Of a stretch of DNA of 26,153 nt, positions 15,780 to 23,777 are shown in pieces. The notes under the pieces are model-generated. The model was not told where the DNA came from and made no database searches. It saw only the letters and a program-made list of their open reading frames with translations. Position numbers and translations under genes: made by a program. Source of the stretch: UBA6168 sp964643005 (GTDB taxonomy: Bacteria; Bacteroidota; Bacteroidia; Chitinophagales; Saprospiraceae); assembly GCA_964643005.1 (NCBI GenBank), contig CAZXQI010000050.1, positions 1 to 26,153 on the forward strand, given 5' to 3'. Numbering within the stretch: position 1 is the first letter of the stretch; the number at the start of each line of letters is the position of its first letter.

Positions 15780-17123
15780 TTGCAACGGACATTTTTTAAT
15801 TTCATACTCGCAATGGAGGGCGTTTTGGCCAATACGCTCCGCGCCTTTCTGACGGCGTTGGGCATCATCTTCGGCGTGGCGGCAGTCATCGCTATGCTGG
15901 CCATTGGCAACGGCGCCCGGCAATCCATTTTGGAGCAGATGAAACTCATCGGCGCCAATAATATCGTCGTCAATTCCATCGTGCTGCAAGGCGGCGACGA
16001 GGGCGAGAAAACCGCAGGCGGCGGTCAGTCCTCCTCGCAGGAAGGTAAACACCCCTGGTCCCCCGGCCTTTCTTTGGAAGACGTCAAAGCCTTGCAGGTC
16101 GTCCTGCCCAATGTGGAATTGATCAGCCCCGAAGTCGTGTTGCCCCTGAGTTTAGTGCAGAGTGGAAAATCCATCCGCTCCAAAGCAGTAGGTGTCACCA
16201 ATGCTTTTTTTGAACTCAACAACCTGCAATTAGCAGAAGGAGATTTTTTTCACCAACTCCATTTGGAAGGGGGAAAACCCGTTTGCATCATTGGACAAAA
16301 TATCAAAACCAGATTTTTTCCTGAGAAAGACCCTTTAGGACAATGGATTAAATGCGGAACCGTCTGGATGAAAATTATCGGCGTGCTGGAAAAGCGGATT
16401 ACCAGCCAGGAGAGCTTAGAAAGTCTCGGCATTCGAGATTACAATTCCGATGTGTACGTACCGGTGAACAGCGCCCTCCTGCGCATCAAAGACCGAAGGC
16501 GGGCGAGCAATCCCTTCCTGATGAAGAACCAGGACCATGACGAGAATGACAATCCGAAATTAGAGAAAAATTACAACCAGTTAGATAAGGTGGTAGTGCG
16601 GGTTCACGACTCCGCCGACCTTCAGGTCACCGCGCAGGTTATCGCCCAAATCCTCAAACGCCGGCACAACAACCTTTTAGACTTTGAAGTGGAGGTGCCC
16701 GAACTGCTTCTCCAGCAGCAGCAAAAGACGCAGGACATGTTCAACTTCGTGCTGGCTGTCATCGCCGGTATTTCTCTGCTCGTCGGCGGTATCGGCATTA
16801 TGAATATTATGCTGGCCTCCGTTTTGGAACGAATTAAGGAAATCGGCGTGCGGCGTTCTTTAGGCGCCAAGCGCAGCGACATTGTCTGGCAGTTTTTGTT
16901 CGAAGCCATTTTTATCAGTCTGTTGGGAGGTATCATCGGCGTGCTCTTGGGAATCGGCGCCGCCAAAGTTATTGCCTCAGCCGCCGACATTCCGACCATC
17001 GTTTCCTGGGCTTCCATCTTTTTGTCCTTTGGCGTAGCCGCCTCGGTGGGACTGGCCTTTGGCCTCTTTCCTGCGCGCAAGGCGGCGAAGGAAGATCCCA
17101 TTAAGGCCTTGCGGATCGAGTGA
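15780..17123 (+). CDS. MacB/FtsX-type ABC transporter permease (no ATPase domain)
   Basis: A 447-residue inner-membrane protein of MacB-like topology. TM1 is near residues 18-40 (LRAFLTALGIIFGVAAVIAM, then AIGNGAR), followed by a large periplasmic MacB_PCD-type domain (about 45-320). Three C-terminal helices with the FtsX signature follow: VLAVIAGISLLVGGIGIMNI, then ERIKEIGVRRSLGAKRSDI, ending FGLFPARKAAKEDPIKALRIE. The start is a TTG at 15780 preceded by AGAAAG. The first ATG (15813) would cut into the conserved pre-TM1 segment LAMEGVLANTLRAF, so TTG is preferred. Unlike MacB there is no N-terminal nucleotide-binding domain, and no separate ATPase gene in the operon. The frame upstream is open back to the stop codon of the adaptor, without fusion. 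Confidence 0.92.
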   Translation: MQRTFFNFILAMEGVLANTLRAFLTALGIIFGVAAVIAMLAIGNGARQSILEQMKLIGANNIVVNSIVLQGGDEGEKTAGGGQSSSQEGKHPWSPGLSLEDVKALQVVLPNVELISPEVVLPLSLVQSGKSIRSKAVGVTNAFFELNNLQLAEGDFFHQLHLEGGKPVCIIGQNIKTRFFPEKDPLGQWIKCGTVWMKIIGVLEKRITSQESLESLGIRDYNSDVYVPVNSALLRIKDRRRASNPFLMKNQDHDENDNPKLEKNYNQLDKVVVRVHDSADLQVTAQVIAQILKRRHNNLLDFEVEVPELLLQQQQKTQDMFNFVLAVIAGISLLVGGIGIMNIMLASVLERIKEIGVRRSLGAKRSDIVWQFLFEAIFISLLGGIIGVLLGIGAAKVIASAADIPTIVSWASIFLSFGVAASVGLAFGLFPARKAAKEDPIKALRIE

Positions 17124-17270
17124 GACCCGACTGCCGCCGCCCTTATATTTTTTTTAAAATGCGGCGAGAGACATAGAGGCCGACACCGAATGACTTAGCC
17201 TGCTGTGCGATAGGGTTTTGCCTGTTTTGTGTATAATTCTATCCGCTCGAAATAATTTTCTCCACTTTGA

Positions 17271-18755
17271 ATGAAGCAAAATATGAAGCTCACTTTCGCT
17301 TTTTTTCTGCTGAGCCTGAACCTTTCGCTGGGCGCTCAGACCGACACCCTTTCCCTGAGTCTGAATGAAATTGTCGGACTGGCCCAGAGCGACGCGCCCG
17401 ACGCCCTCTTAGCCGAGACGAGAATGAAAAACCGCTACTGGGCTTACCAGTCCATTTTGGCGGACTTCAGGCCCCGCATCGCCTTTTCCGGCGACCTGCC
17501 CAACCTCAACCGCACGATTGACATTATCACCCAGCCCAACGGTACCGACCTTTTTATACAAAGGGCGCAAATGCGCAATAGGGTAGGACTGTCCCTTCAG
17601 CAGCAAATCGCCCCGACGGGAGCGACCGTTTTCGCCAGCACCAGCCTACAGCGCCTCGATATCTTCCAGACTCAGGGCGCCAACGGCGTCTCCTATTTTT
17701 CAACCCCGCTTTCGCTTGGCTTCACCCAGCCGATATTTGGCTTCAACCAATTGAAATGGAACAAGCGGATAGAGCCGCTGCGCTACCAGGAGGCTACCCG
17801 GGAATACGCCGAGGAAATGGAAAATGTGGCTTATCAGGCCTCTCAGTTTTTCTTCGACATCTTCATCGCCCAGTTGGATTTGGAAGCGGCCATGCAGGAC
17901 AAAGCCAATGCCGACACCCTGCTGAACATTTCCAGAGGCCGGTTTGAAGTGGGGCGAATCGCCGAAACGGAATTGCTGCAAATAGAACTGAGCGCCATGA
18001 ACGCCGATGCCGCCGTCCAGCAGGCCCACCTCGACCTGCAATCAGGCACCGAGCGCCTGCGCAATTTCATCGGTATCCGGCAGGCTGTTTTTTTCAGATT
18101 AGAGCCGCCCACCAACATTCCCGTCTTCAAAATTGACTCAGATCAGGCCTTGCAATTTGCCCGAAATTACCGCAGCGACATCATCGGATTCCAGCGCCGC
18201 TTAGCCGAGGCCGACGCCGAAGTCGCCCGCGCCAAAGCTAACAGGGGGTTCCAGTTAGACATCTTCGGACAATTCAGTCTCTCGCAAACGCACACCAGCC
18301 TCGACGGCGTCTACAAGGATCCCTTAGACAACGAGTTGTTCACCGTCGGTATAGAAATCCCAATCTTTGACTGGGGAAAGTCCAGAGCGCAATTAGAAAC
18401 GGCATGGTCTAACCGGGAATTGGAAAGACTCAACGTGGACGTGGAAACCGTCCGGTTTGAGCAGGAGATATTGCTGAAAGTCAGGCAATTCGACCTGGTT
18501 CGAGATAAAGTCAGCCTTGCATCCCGCGCCTACGAGGTCGCCCTGAAACGCGAAGAAATGACCCGCAACCGCTACTACATCGGCAAAATCGGCGTCCTCG
18601 ACTTAGGCGTCGCCATCACCGAAAAAGAATCCGCCCGCCGCTCCTACATGAACGCCCTCCGCACCTTCTGGCTGGCCTATTACGATCTCCGCCGCTCCAC
18701 CCTGTTTGACTTCGACAGAGGAGTACCCTTAGTGAGAAAGATCGAGGGACAGTAG
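17271..18755 (+). CDS. TolC-family outer-membrane efflux protein
   Basis: A 494-residue outer-membrane factor forming the exit duct of the tripartite system. A signal peptide covers about residues 1-22 (KLTFAFFLLSLNLSLGAQ). ATG 17271 and ATG 17283 (MKLTFAF) are both possible starts. Two OEP repeats follow: the first with LNEIVGLAQSDAPDALLAETR and the helix EEMENVAYQASQFFFDIFIAQ leading to RGRFEVGRIAETELLQIELS; the second with QFARNYRSDIIGFQRRLAEA and NRYYIGKIGVLDLGVAITEKE. GRFEVGRI and NRYYIGKI are the paired TolC turn motifs. The beta region includes LFTVGIEIPIFDWGKSRAQ, typical of the family. Intact. It is 147 bp downstream of the permease and probably in the same operon. Confidence 0.94.
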   Translation: MKQNMKLTFAFFLLSLNLSLGAQTDTLSLSLNEIVGLAQSDAPDALLAETRMKNRYWAYQSILADFRPRIAFSGDLPNLNRTIDIITQPNGTDLFIQRAQMRNRVGLSLQQQIAPTGATVFASTSLQRLDIFQTQGANGVSYFSTPLSLGFTQPIFGFNQLKWNKRIEPLRYQEATREYAEEMENVAYQASQFFFDIFIAQLDLEAAMQDKANADTLLNISRGRFEVGRIAETELLQIELSAMNADAAVQQAHLDLQSGTERLRNFIGIRQAVFFRLEPPTNIPVFKIDSDQALQFARNYRSDIIGFQRRLAEADAEVARAKANRGFQLDIFGQFSLSQTHTSLDGVYKDPLDNELFTVGIEIPIFDWGKSRAQLETAWSNRELERLNVDVETVRFEQEILLKVRQFDLVRDKVSLASRAYEVALKREEMTRNRYYIGKIGVLDLGVAITEKESARRSYMNALRTFWLAYYDLRRSTLFDFDRGVPLVRKIEGQ

Positions 18756-18956
18756 ATGAATCCCGTTTTGAATGATGATTTTTTTGAAATGATGAGAAAT
18801 GAATATTGGGAAGGCCGTTTAGAAAAATTAGCGAAATCAGCGGGAAAATCCACGTTAGATGAGACGCCAAAAGAGCGCCGGAATAGATGGACGATAAAAG
18901 ACGGACGATATCCGATTTTTTTATTTTTCCCAACGCTTCAGTTCCACCTTGTCTAA
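18756..18956 (+). CDS. Doubtful small ORF directly after the TolC gene
   Basis: A 66-codon frame whose ATG touches the stop codon of the preceding gene. The first about 35 residues (MNPVLNDDFFEMMRNEYWEG) look acidic and helix-like. From about residue 36 (ETPKERRNRWTIKDGRYP) it is the translation of the dispersed repeat R1, which begins near 18861. Either a small gene whose 3' end was overwritten by the repeat, or chance. No family recognised. Confidence 0.2.
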   Translation: MNPVLNDDFFEMMRNEYWEGRLEKLAKSAGKSTLDETPKERRNRWTIKDGRYPIFLFFPTLQFHLV

Positions 18957-19060
18957 AATCATAAATCGTCAATCTTATATCTTAAATCAAAGTGAGAATG
19001 GCCGTCAAAAGAGCGCCGGCATGAATAGACGCTAGAAATTAGACAATATCCGATATTCGA
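18861..19060 (+). repeat. Dispersed repeat R1, one half copy plus one full copy
   Basis: 18861-18927 (GACGCCAAAAGAGCGCCGG, then ATGGACGATAAAAGACGGAC) matches the second half of the inverted copy at 5853-5964. After a short spacer, 18951-19060 repeats the whole unit: GTCTAAAATCATAAATCGTC, ATCTTATATCTTAAATCAAA, then GTCAAAAGAGCGCCGG and AATATCCGATATTCGA. It fills the 3' ends between two convergent genes. Confidence 0.85.
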
Positions 19061-19082
19061 CTCCTCCCCTGGCTCTGTCTCC

Positions 19083-21827
19083 TCACCTCATCTTGACGAC
19101 CCTTTTCACCAGACTGCCATCTTCCGTAATCAGGCGGACGAGATAGAGGCCGCCGCTCCAGTCCGGGTTGACTTCCAATTGTCGGCGATGCTGGCCGGCG
19201 GAGAGTCGAGGCAGGGTTTCAGAATAAAGTACTTGTCCGCTCAGGCTGAGGAATTGCAACTGGACGTCTGTGGTTTTTGATAAAATAAGATCAACGGATA
19301 GTTGGTCGCTAAACGGATTCGGAAAGGCGCTCCATTCGAAGACGCCGGCCGTTTGCTCTTCCGTACCCGACAGGCAGGCAGTCTTTTTGGAGAAAGTAAA
19401 ATAGTTTCCCAGCGAAAACTCGCAAATCGTGCGGATGCGAAAATCGTATTTTGTGCAAAGCTCTAAGCCGTAAACAGTGTATTCCGGATCGGTCAGAGAT
19501 AGCGTCGTCCAGTCGTCGGCGGTTCCCGATTTGCGGTAGCCAAATTCGTAGCTGAGGAAATTGGACGGGCCGAACCAGCTAAGCGACAGAGAAGACAGCG
19601 TCGAATCGGATTGAACCGAAGAGACCGCAGCGCAGGGGACGAGCGGTCGGAAATACGCCGTCACTACCTCGCTGGAGGTATCGGTCAGAGCAAGTTGGAT
19701 GGCCTCGGCAAACTGATTGGGCTGGAAAGTGTTGTGCTGGATTGCCCAGTGATCCAGGGTCCATTCTGGATCTGGAACGGCCAGAAAATCTAATTTAGTT
19801 CCAACAAAATAATCTCCGGTGAAAGGATATGTCTCGGGAATGATGGTATTGACTTTCACCCGGTTGGGAGAGTCTTCGGGGACAATCTTTACCGTTACGG
19901 GGTAAGGCCCGACGACGTCATAGCAGCCTTCTATGCCGCCGTTAATGGTGTCGCAACGAGCCAGAATAAAATTTCTCATGGAATTGACGTTCGACAGCCA
20001 ACTTCCCATAGTGCCGCCCCAGCGTTGGATTTGAGCAGGCATTTCCGGCGTGATGACGGCGATCATGGAATCCAGCAGGCTGATCATGTAATCACAGGAG
20101 AAATAGGTGTTGTTCAGGTCTGCGTAGCGATTGACGTAGAGAGAGTGGAATTCCTCATTGGCCATGAGCGCCTCGATCAGGGCGCCGTGACCTTCAAAAT
20201 CCAGGGGCAAATTTTCAGCATAACACGGATCTGCATTGGGCGAGACATCGGGGATAGAGGTGTAGTTCGTGTAATGTCCAAAGACGGCGTCCATGTCCCA
20301 GAGCGTATATCGCCAGGTGCGGGCGTCCCCTTCGGGATTCCTTCCACGCCACCAGCCGGTATTCCAGTTTAACCAGTCTTTGCAAACTACGTGGGTGTTG
20401 ATGAGCATATAGTCTATGAGACTCAGGACGTTGAGCTGTGATTTAATGTATTCGTAGTTGGCCGGTTTGGACATGTCTTCAGAATAGATAAAATCGCGCA
20501 ATAAATCCCATTCCCACCGGCTCCCATACTCTGCCCAGGTGCCTCCCCAGGTTTTAATGTAGTCCAGCCATTCTTTATCCTGATTGTAATAGTAGCTCGT
20601 GTAGTCGGAGTCGTCCACTTTTTCGCGGATATCGTACAGACCCCAGTACTTGCCGTTGAGGTAGAGGACGGCGGGCGCCCAGGAGCGCTCGTCCAGTTCT
20701 AAATGGGCGCGCTGAGACAGGGTTTGGACATAAGCGTCCCGAATGTGCGCCCCGCCCAACAAAGCGGGATAGTTGTCATTGGCGGCAGCTTTTAGGATGA
20801 GGCGCTGGAAGCTGTTGCGGGTTTTATTGGAAAAAAACCGGTGCTTAATGGCGTTGGAGTAGCCCATTTGATCGCGGGTGATATAATCTACCCCGCGCTG
20901 CTGATAGAACCAGGAGTCGTTGCCGTGCTTGTTGAACTCGCCGTAGGCAAAGTCAATACGCTCCCCATTTTTGAAATATTCAAAGCTCCCGCGCGGGTAG
21001 AATTGGCTGCCATTGAACAGATTGGATAAGCTGCTCCCCGAAACAGACAGGACGGGAACCGTGTGCGACGCATTAATAAAGTAGGTGTTGACCAGCGTGA
21101 AGCTCGGCAGGACAGTAGGCGCTTCGCTATAAGATTTAGCCTTCAAAACTGTCGTTTCCGAAATGCTGATTGAGCCGGTATAGATGGGAGAATTAGAGCC
21201 AGGCTCCGAGCCGTCGAGCGTGTAATGGATGGCGTTACCCCCGGTTGAAGAGAGCGAAACGCTGATGGAGCCATTGTAAAACCCCGCCTCCATACTGGCG
21301 CTTGGCAGAGCGGCATAAGCCTCGTAAGCGTTGGCGTTGGGCGCCCCCGGTGTCGGCGTGGAAAAAATCCCCCAGACTGGGCTGCCGTCTGTTACCCTGC
21401 CGATGGAATGGTTAGCCTGGTTCCGAGTGCTTGTCTGCTGAACGTCTAAGAGATTCTGAGAGGCGTCGTATAAGGCTACGTATTCATTTTTCGTCTGCGT
21501 GATTTTGAAGTTGGCGTGAATGTATCCACCTGTCGCCAGGTTTCGCCCCGATGCAAAAATGAGCTTGTGTTCCCCCGGAATAATCGTTATGCCTGCCGGA
21601 AATTTCCATTTTGTCGGTTTGTTGATATTGTCAGTCAGAGAGTAACCTTCCAGATTAACCGGTTGATTCCCAAGATTATACAGCTCTATCCAGTCTTCTC
21701 TTTCCGAAAAGTTGTCGGTGATACCGTCCATATTAGCGGCTGAGAATTCGTTGATGATGACCTGAGACCAGACCGGAATGGAGAGCAGGCTAAAGAAGAG
21801 AGCAGAGTAAAAAAAGCTAAGGCGCAT
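19083..21827 (-). CDS. Secreted CotH-kinase protein with lamin-tail, chitobiase-type, FN3 and T9SS domains
   Basis: A 914-residue exported protein. Signal peptide about 1-21 (FYSALFFSLLSIPVWSQ). Lamin-tail domain about 23-135 (VIINEFSAANMDG, DWIELYNLGNQPVNLEGYSL). Chitobiase/hexosaminidase C-terminal-like domain about 176-235 (AIHYTLDGSEPGSNSPIY). CotH domain about 280-620, with FQRLILKAAANDN, YLNGKYWGLYDIREKVDDSD, and WDMDAVFG carrying the metal-binding D-x-D of CotH kinases. A fibronectin III-like region lies about 735-805, and a T9SS type A sorting domain in the last about 85 residues (FEWSAFPNPFSDQLSV). CotH proteins are atypical protein kinases in spore coats (established for Bacillus); whether this secreted relative phosphorylates anything is unknown. 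A promoter lies just upstream at 21857-21890. Confidence 0.93.
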   Translation of the reverse strand: MRLSFFYSALFFSLLSIPVWSQVIINEFSAANMDGITDNFSEREDWIELYNLGNQPVNLEGYSLTDNINKPTKWKFPAGITIIPGEHKLIFASGRNLATGGYIHANFKITQTKNEYVALYDASQNLLDVQQTSTRNQANHSIGRVTDGSPVWGIFSTPTPGAPNANAYEAYAALPSASMEAGFYNGSISVSLSSTGGNAIHYTLDGSEPGSNSPIYTGSISISETTVLKAKSYSEAPTVLPSFTLVNTYFINASHTVPVLSVSGSSLSNLFNGSQFYPRGSFEYFKNGERIDFAYGEFNKHGNDSWFYQQRGVDYITRDQMGYSNAIKHRFFSNKTRNSFQRLILKAAANDNYPALLGGAHIRDAYVQTLSQRAHLELDERSWAPAVLYLNGKYWGLYDIREKVDDSDYTSYYYNQDKEWLDYIKTWGGTWAEYGSRWEWDLLRDFIYSEDMSKPANYEYIKSQLNVLSLIDYMLINTHVVCKDWLNWNTGWWRGRNPEGDARTWRYTLWDMDAVFGHYTNYTSIPDVSPNADPCYAENLPLDFEGHGALIEALMANEEFHSLYVNRYADLNNTYFSCDYMISLLDSMIAVITPEMPAQIQRWGGTMGSWLSNVNSMRNFILARCDTINGGIEGCYDVVGPYPVTVKIVPEDSPNRVKVNTIIPETYPFTGDYFVGTKLDFLAVPDPEWTLDHWAIQHNTFQPNQFAEAIQLALTDTSSEVVTAYFRPLVPCAAVSSVQSDSTLSSLSLSWFGPSNFLSYEFGYRKSGTADDWTTLSLTDPEYTVYGLELCTKYDFRIRTICEFSLGNYFTFSKKTACLSGTEEQTAGVFEWSAFPNPFSDQLSVDLILSKTTDVQLQFLSLSGQVLYSETLPRLSAGQHRRQLEVNPDWSGGLYLVRLITEDGSLVKRVVKMR

Positions 21828-21856
21828 ACAGTAGTTATTTATTAGAATTGAGTTGC

Positions 21857-21890
21857 CAAAGATAGGAAAGCAGAACTGCTTTTTTTCAAA
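21857..21890 (-). promoter_or_regulatory. Bacteroidota-type promoter of the CotH gene
   Basis: On the minus strand TATCTTTG (21864-21857) fits TAnnTTTG exactly, and TTTG at 21890-21887 lies 22 bp upstream. Transcription would start near 21850, leaving a leader of about 20 nt before the ATG at 21827. Confidence 0.6.
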
Positions 21891-21934
21891 AGAGAAAAAG
21901 AAAACAAGGACAGTAATTTAAAATGCAAACATTG

Positions 21935-22004
21935 TAACACACCCCGGTTCCCTATGCCCCGGGTGCGCACAGTGTTAGTTAAAATTACCGGATTCACCGG
22001 TAAT
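21935..22004. other. Cluster of RNA-like hairpins between divergent genes
   Basis: TAACAC (21935-21940) pairs with GTGTTA (21972-21977), enclosing CACCCCGG/CCCGGGTG with one bulge. It is followed by ATTACCGG-ATTCA-CCGGTAAT (21984-22004), a perfect 8 bp stem. This could be a small RNA, leader structure or remains of a repeat. No T-run is present. Confidence 0.4.
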
Positions 22005-22301
22005 ATTGCCAGGCTTTTCCTGTTCAGTCTGAGCCGTCTCATTTAGCCTTCTTTTTTTAAAAAAAATCGGCTGCTCAATCTGAATTAAATCCGGACTAAT
22101 TTATCCCTTTGTCGTGAATCGCCTGAAGGGAAACCTTAGCTCGCAAGCCTTCGTCATAGATATTGAACTAAACCCAGCAGCTAAAAAATAGCGAGTATTT
22201 AGCTTCCTTTGCGCTGCCGTAGCAGGTTTAAGTCCAATGAAAACCGCATGCAGGGAAATCGGACTGCGCTCCAATTTTTACAAAAAACGACTATTAAGAA
22301 C

Positions 22302-23252
22302 ATGTTCAGAACGCTAATACTTTCCTTCACTTTCCTCTTTTTATTTTTTCAAATTAATGCGCAACAAGCGACTTTCAAAGTTGTGCCACTGGGCGTAAAG
22401 GGCGGAAGCGATGAGAGCAACCTCTCCTGCTACATGGTAGCGCCGGCGCAATCCGACGAGTACGTTTGCTTAGATGGCGGAACAGTTTATTCGGGGATAA
22501 AAAAAGCCATTGAAAAGGGCAGCTTTTCCAAATCAACAGACCGGGTCTTGAAGGAAAACATAAAAGGATACCTGATCTCGCACGGCCATCTGGATCATAA
22601 TGCGGGCATGATTATCACATCCCCCGAAGACACCGTCAAGCAGGTTTATGCGCTGCCTTCCGTGCAAAAAGTATTGGAAGAGAAATATTTTACCTGGAGC
22701 AGTTGGGCCAATTTTGCAGACGCAGGAGAGCCGCCTTTTTTGAAAAAATTTCAATATATCACGCTCGAAGCGGGTCAGGAAACCTCGCTCACCCATACGC
22801 AAATGGCTGCCACGCCCTTTTCGCTGAGCCATGTCCACCCTTACGAAAGCACGGCTTTTTTAATCCGCCATGAAGATTCCTACCTTTTATACTTCGGCGA
22901 CACCGGCCCCGACGAAGTAGAAAAATCCGACAAACTGCGCCAGGTATGGCAATCCGTAGCCTCGTTGATTGTCTCCAAAAAACTGAAAGCTATCTTTATA
23001 GAAGTTTCCTATCCCAATGAGCAACCCGACGTCTCCCTCTTCGGCCATCTGACCCCCAAATGGCTAATGCACGAGATGGATGTCCTGAGCAGTTTCACCG
23101 GCCAACCGGCGCTCAAAGGCTTCCCCGTCGTCGTCACTCACATCAAGCCCTCTCCCGTCAAAGAGCGCCAAATCAAAACCCAACTCGCCGCCGCCAATAC
23201 CCTGCAATTACAAATCATTATCCCCGAACAGGGAGAGAGGCTGGAATTCTGA
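22302..23252 (+). CDS. cpdP: Class II 3',5'-cyclic-nucleotide phosphodiesterase, exported
   Basis: A 316-residue metallo-hydrolase of the class II cyclic-nucleotide phosphodiesterase family, which hydrolyses cAMP to AMP. I start it at ATG 22302 (MFRTLILSFTFLFLFFQINAQ), which gives a clean signal peptide and a normal family length. The longer frame from 22209 only adds a charged, unrelated leader. The metal-binding motif HGHLDH is at residues 94-99 with SHGHLDHNAGM context. Further ligands are probably SHVHPYEST (His near 177-179), FGDTGPDE (Asp200) and GHLTPKW near 248-254. The signal peptide suggests a periplasmic enzyme, as in Vibrio fischeri CpdP. The symbol is given by family and should be read as cpdP-like. 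The substrate nucleotide is inferred. Confidence 0.88.
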   Translation: MFRTLILSFTFLFLFFQINAQQATFKVVPLGVKGGSDESNLSCYMVAPAQSDEYVCLDGGTVYSGIKKAIEKGSFSKSTDRVLKENIKGYLISHGHLDHNAGMIITSPEDTVKQVYALPSVQKVLEEKYFTWSSWANFADAGEPPFLKKFQYITLEAGQETSLTHTQMAATPFSLSHVHPYESTAFLIRHEDSYLLYFGDTGPDEVEKSDKLRQVWQSVASLIVSKKLKAIFIEVSYPNEQPDVSLFGHLTPKWLMHEMDVLSSFTGQPALKGFPVVVTHIKPSPVKERQIKTQLAAANTLQLQIIIPEQGERLEF

Positions 23253-23304
23253 AATGCCTATACTGCGAAGATAAAGCCCTGGATATTGTGCAGACTCCCG
23301 GCGT
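23250..23304 (+). repeat. Dispersed repeat R2, copy 2
   Basis: Begins at the stop codon of the phosphodiesterase gene: GAAATGCCTATACTGCGAAG, then ATAAAGCCC and TGTGCAGACTCCCGGCG. It aligns with 6008-6062. Confidence 0.75.
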
Positions 23305-23381
23305 ATGATTTCCCGCAGGTGACAGCAGGTTTTTCTAAACTACCTGCTAATACTCATCTCCCATCATTCAAAAATTTAAAT

Positions 23382-23615
23382 TTACTTCTTCCTCTTAGGA
23401 ACCGGATCATGGCCTCCTTCAGACCAGGGGTGGCAGCTGAGAAAACGCTTAATACCGAGCCAGAGGCCTTTGAAGACGCCCCATTCCTGGATGGCTTCGA
23501 CCATGTATTGAGAGCAGGTAGGGTAGTAGCGGCAGGAGGGAGGAATCATCGTGGAAATGACTTTCTGATAAATGCGGATGGGGAGGATGAAAATATATTT
23601 TAACAGTTGATTCAT
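23382..23615 (-). CDS. yidD: YidD, membrane protein insertion efficiency factor
   Basis: A 77-residue protein that assists YidC in inserting proteins into the inner membrane. It has an N-terminal amphipathic/hydrophobic segment (LLKYIFILPIRIYQKVIS) and the family's cysteine-containing core PPSCRYYPTCSQYMVEAI, then GLWLGIKRFLSCHPWSEGGHDPVP. Cys positions and the HPW-x-x-GG-x-DPVP ending are diagnostic. The C-terminus is short and basic (KRKK). Length is usual. Here it stands alone, not beside rnpA or yidC, and is divergent from the DUF1599 gene. Confidence 0.97.
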   Translation of the reverse strand: MNQLLKYIFILPIRIYQKVISTMIPPSCRYYPTCSQYMVEAIQEWGVFKGLWLGIKRFLSCHPWSEGGHDPVPKRKK

Positions 23616-23733
23616 CAGTCTGACAGTATATTATAGATGGTGCATGTCTGGTAAACGTTTGGAAGCGGTTGCCGGTTGGGCAAAATTAGCAGGGAAAAAC
23701 GACAACCTGAAATCGGGACTTTCGTTCAGTCCG

Positions 23734-23760
23734 TTTGTGAATCAAATTCGGCTATTTTTG
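23734..23760 (+). promoter_or_regulatory. Promoter for the DUF1599-BT_3928 gene pair
   Basis: TATTTTTG at 23753-23760, followed by CCG, is an exact TAnnTTTG match. TTTG at 23734-23737 gives a short 15 bp spacer. The predicted transcription start near 23767 lies just upstream of GTG 23778, which supports that codon as the start of the next gene. Confidence 0.55.
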
Positions 23761-23777
23761 CCGAAAATTTTAGGCAA

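Larger units (their letters stand above)
21828..22301. other. Divergent intergenic region with nested hairpins
   Basis: It holds the CotH promoter (21857-21890), a compound hairpin (21935-21977), a perfect hairpin (21984-22004) and a third, AGCTAAA/TTTAGCT, at 22179-22204. A TTCCTTTG at 22203-22210 resembles a weak plus-strand -7 element for the phosphodiesterase gene. No coding frame is convincing. Confidence 0.55.

Noticed and set aside
23286..23603. 105-codon plus-strand frame opposite yidD
   Set aside because: YidD on the minus strand is unmistakable; this is its antisense shadow.
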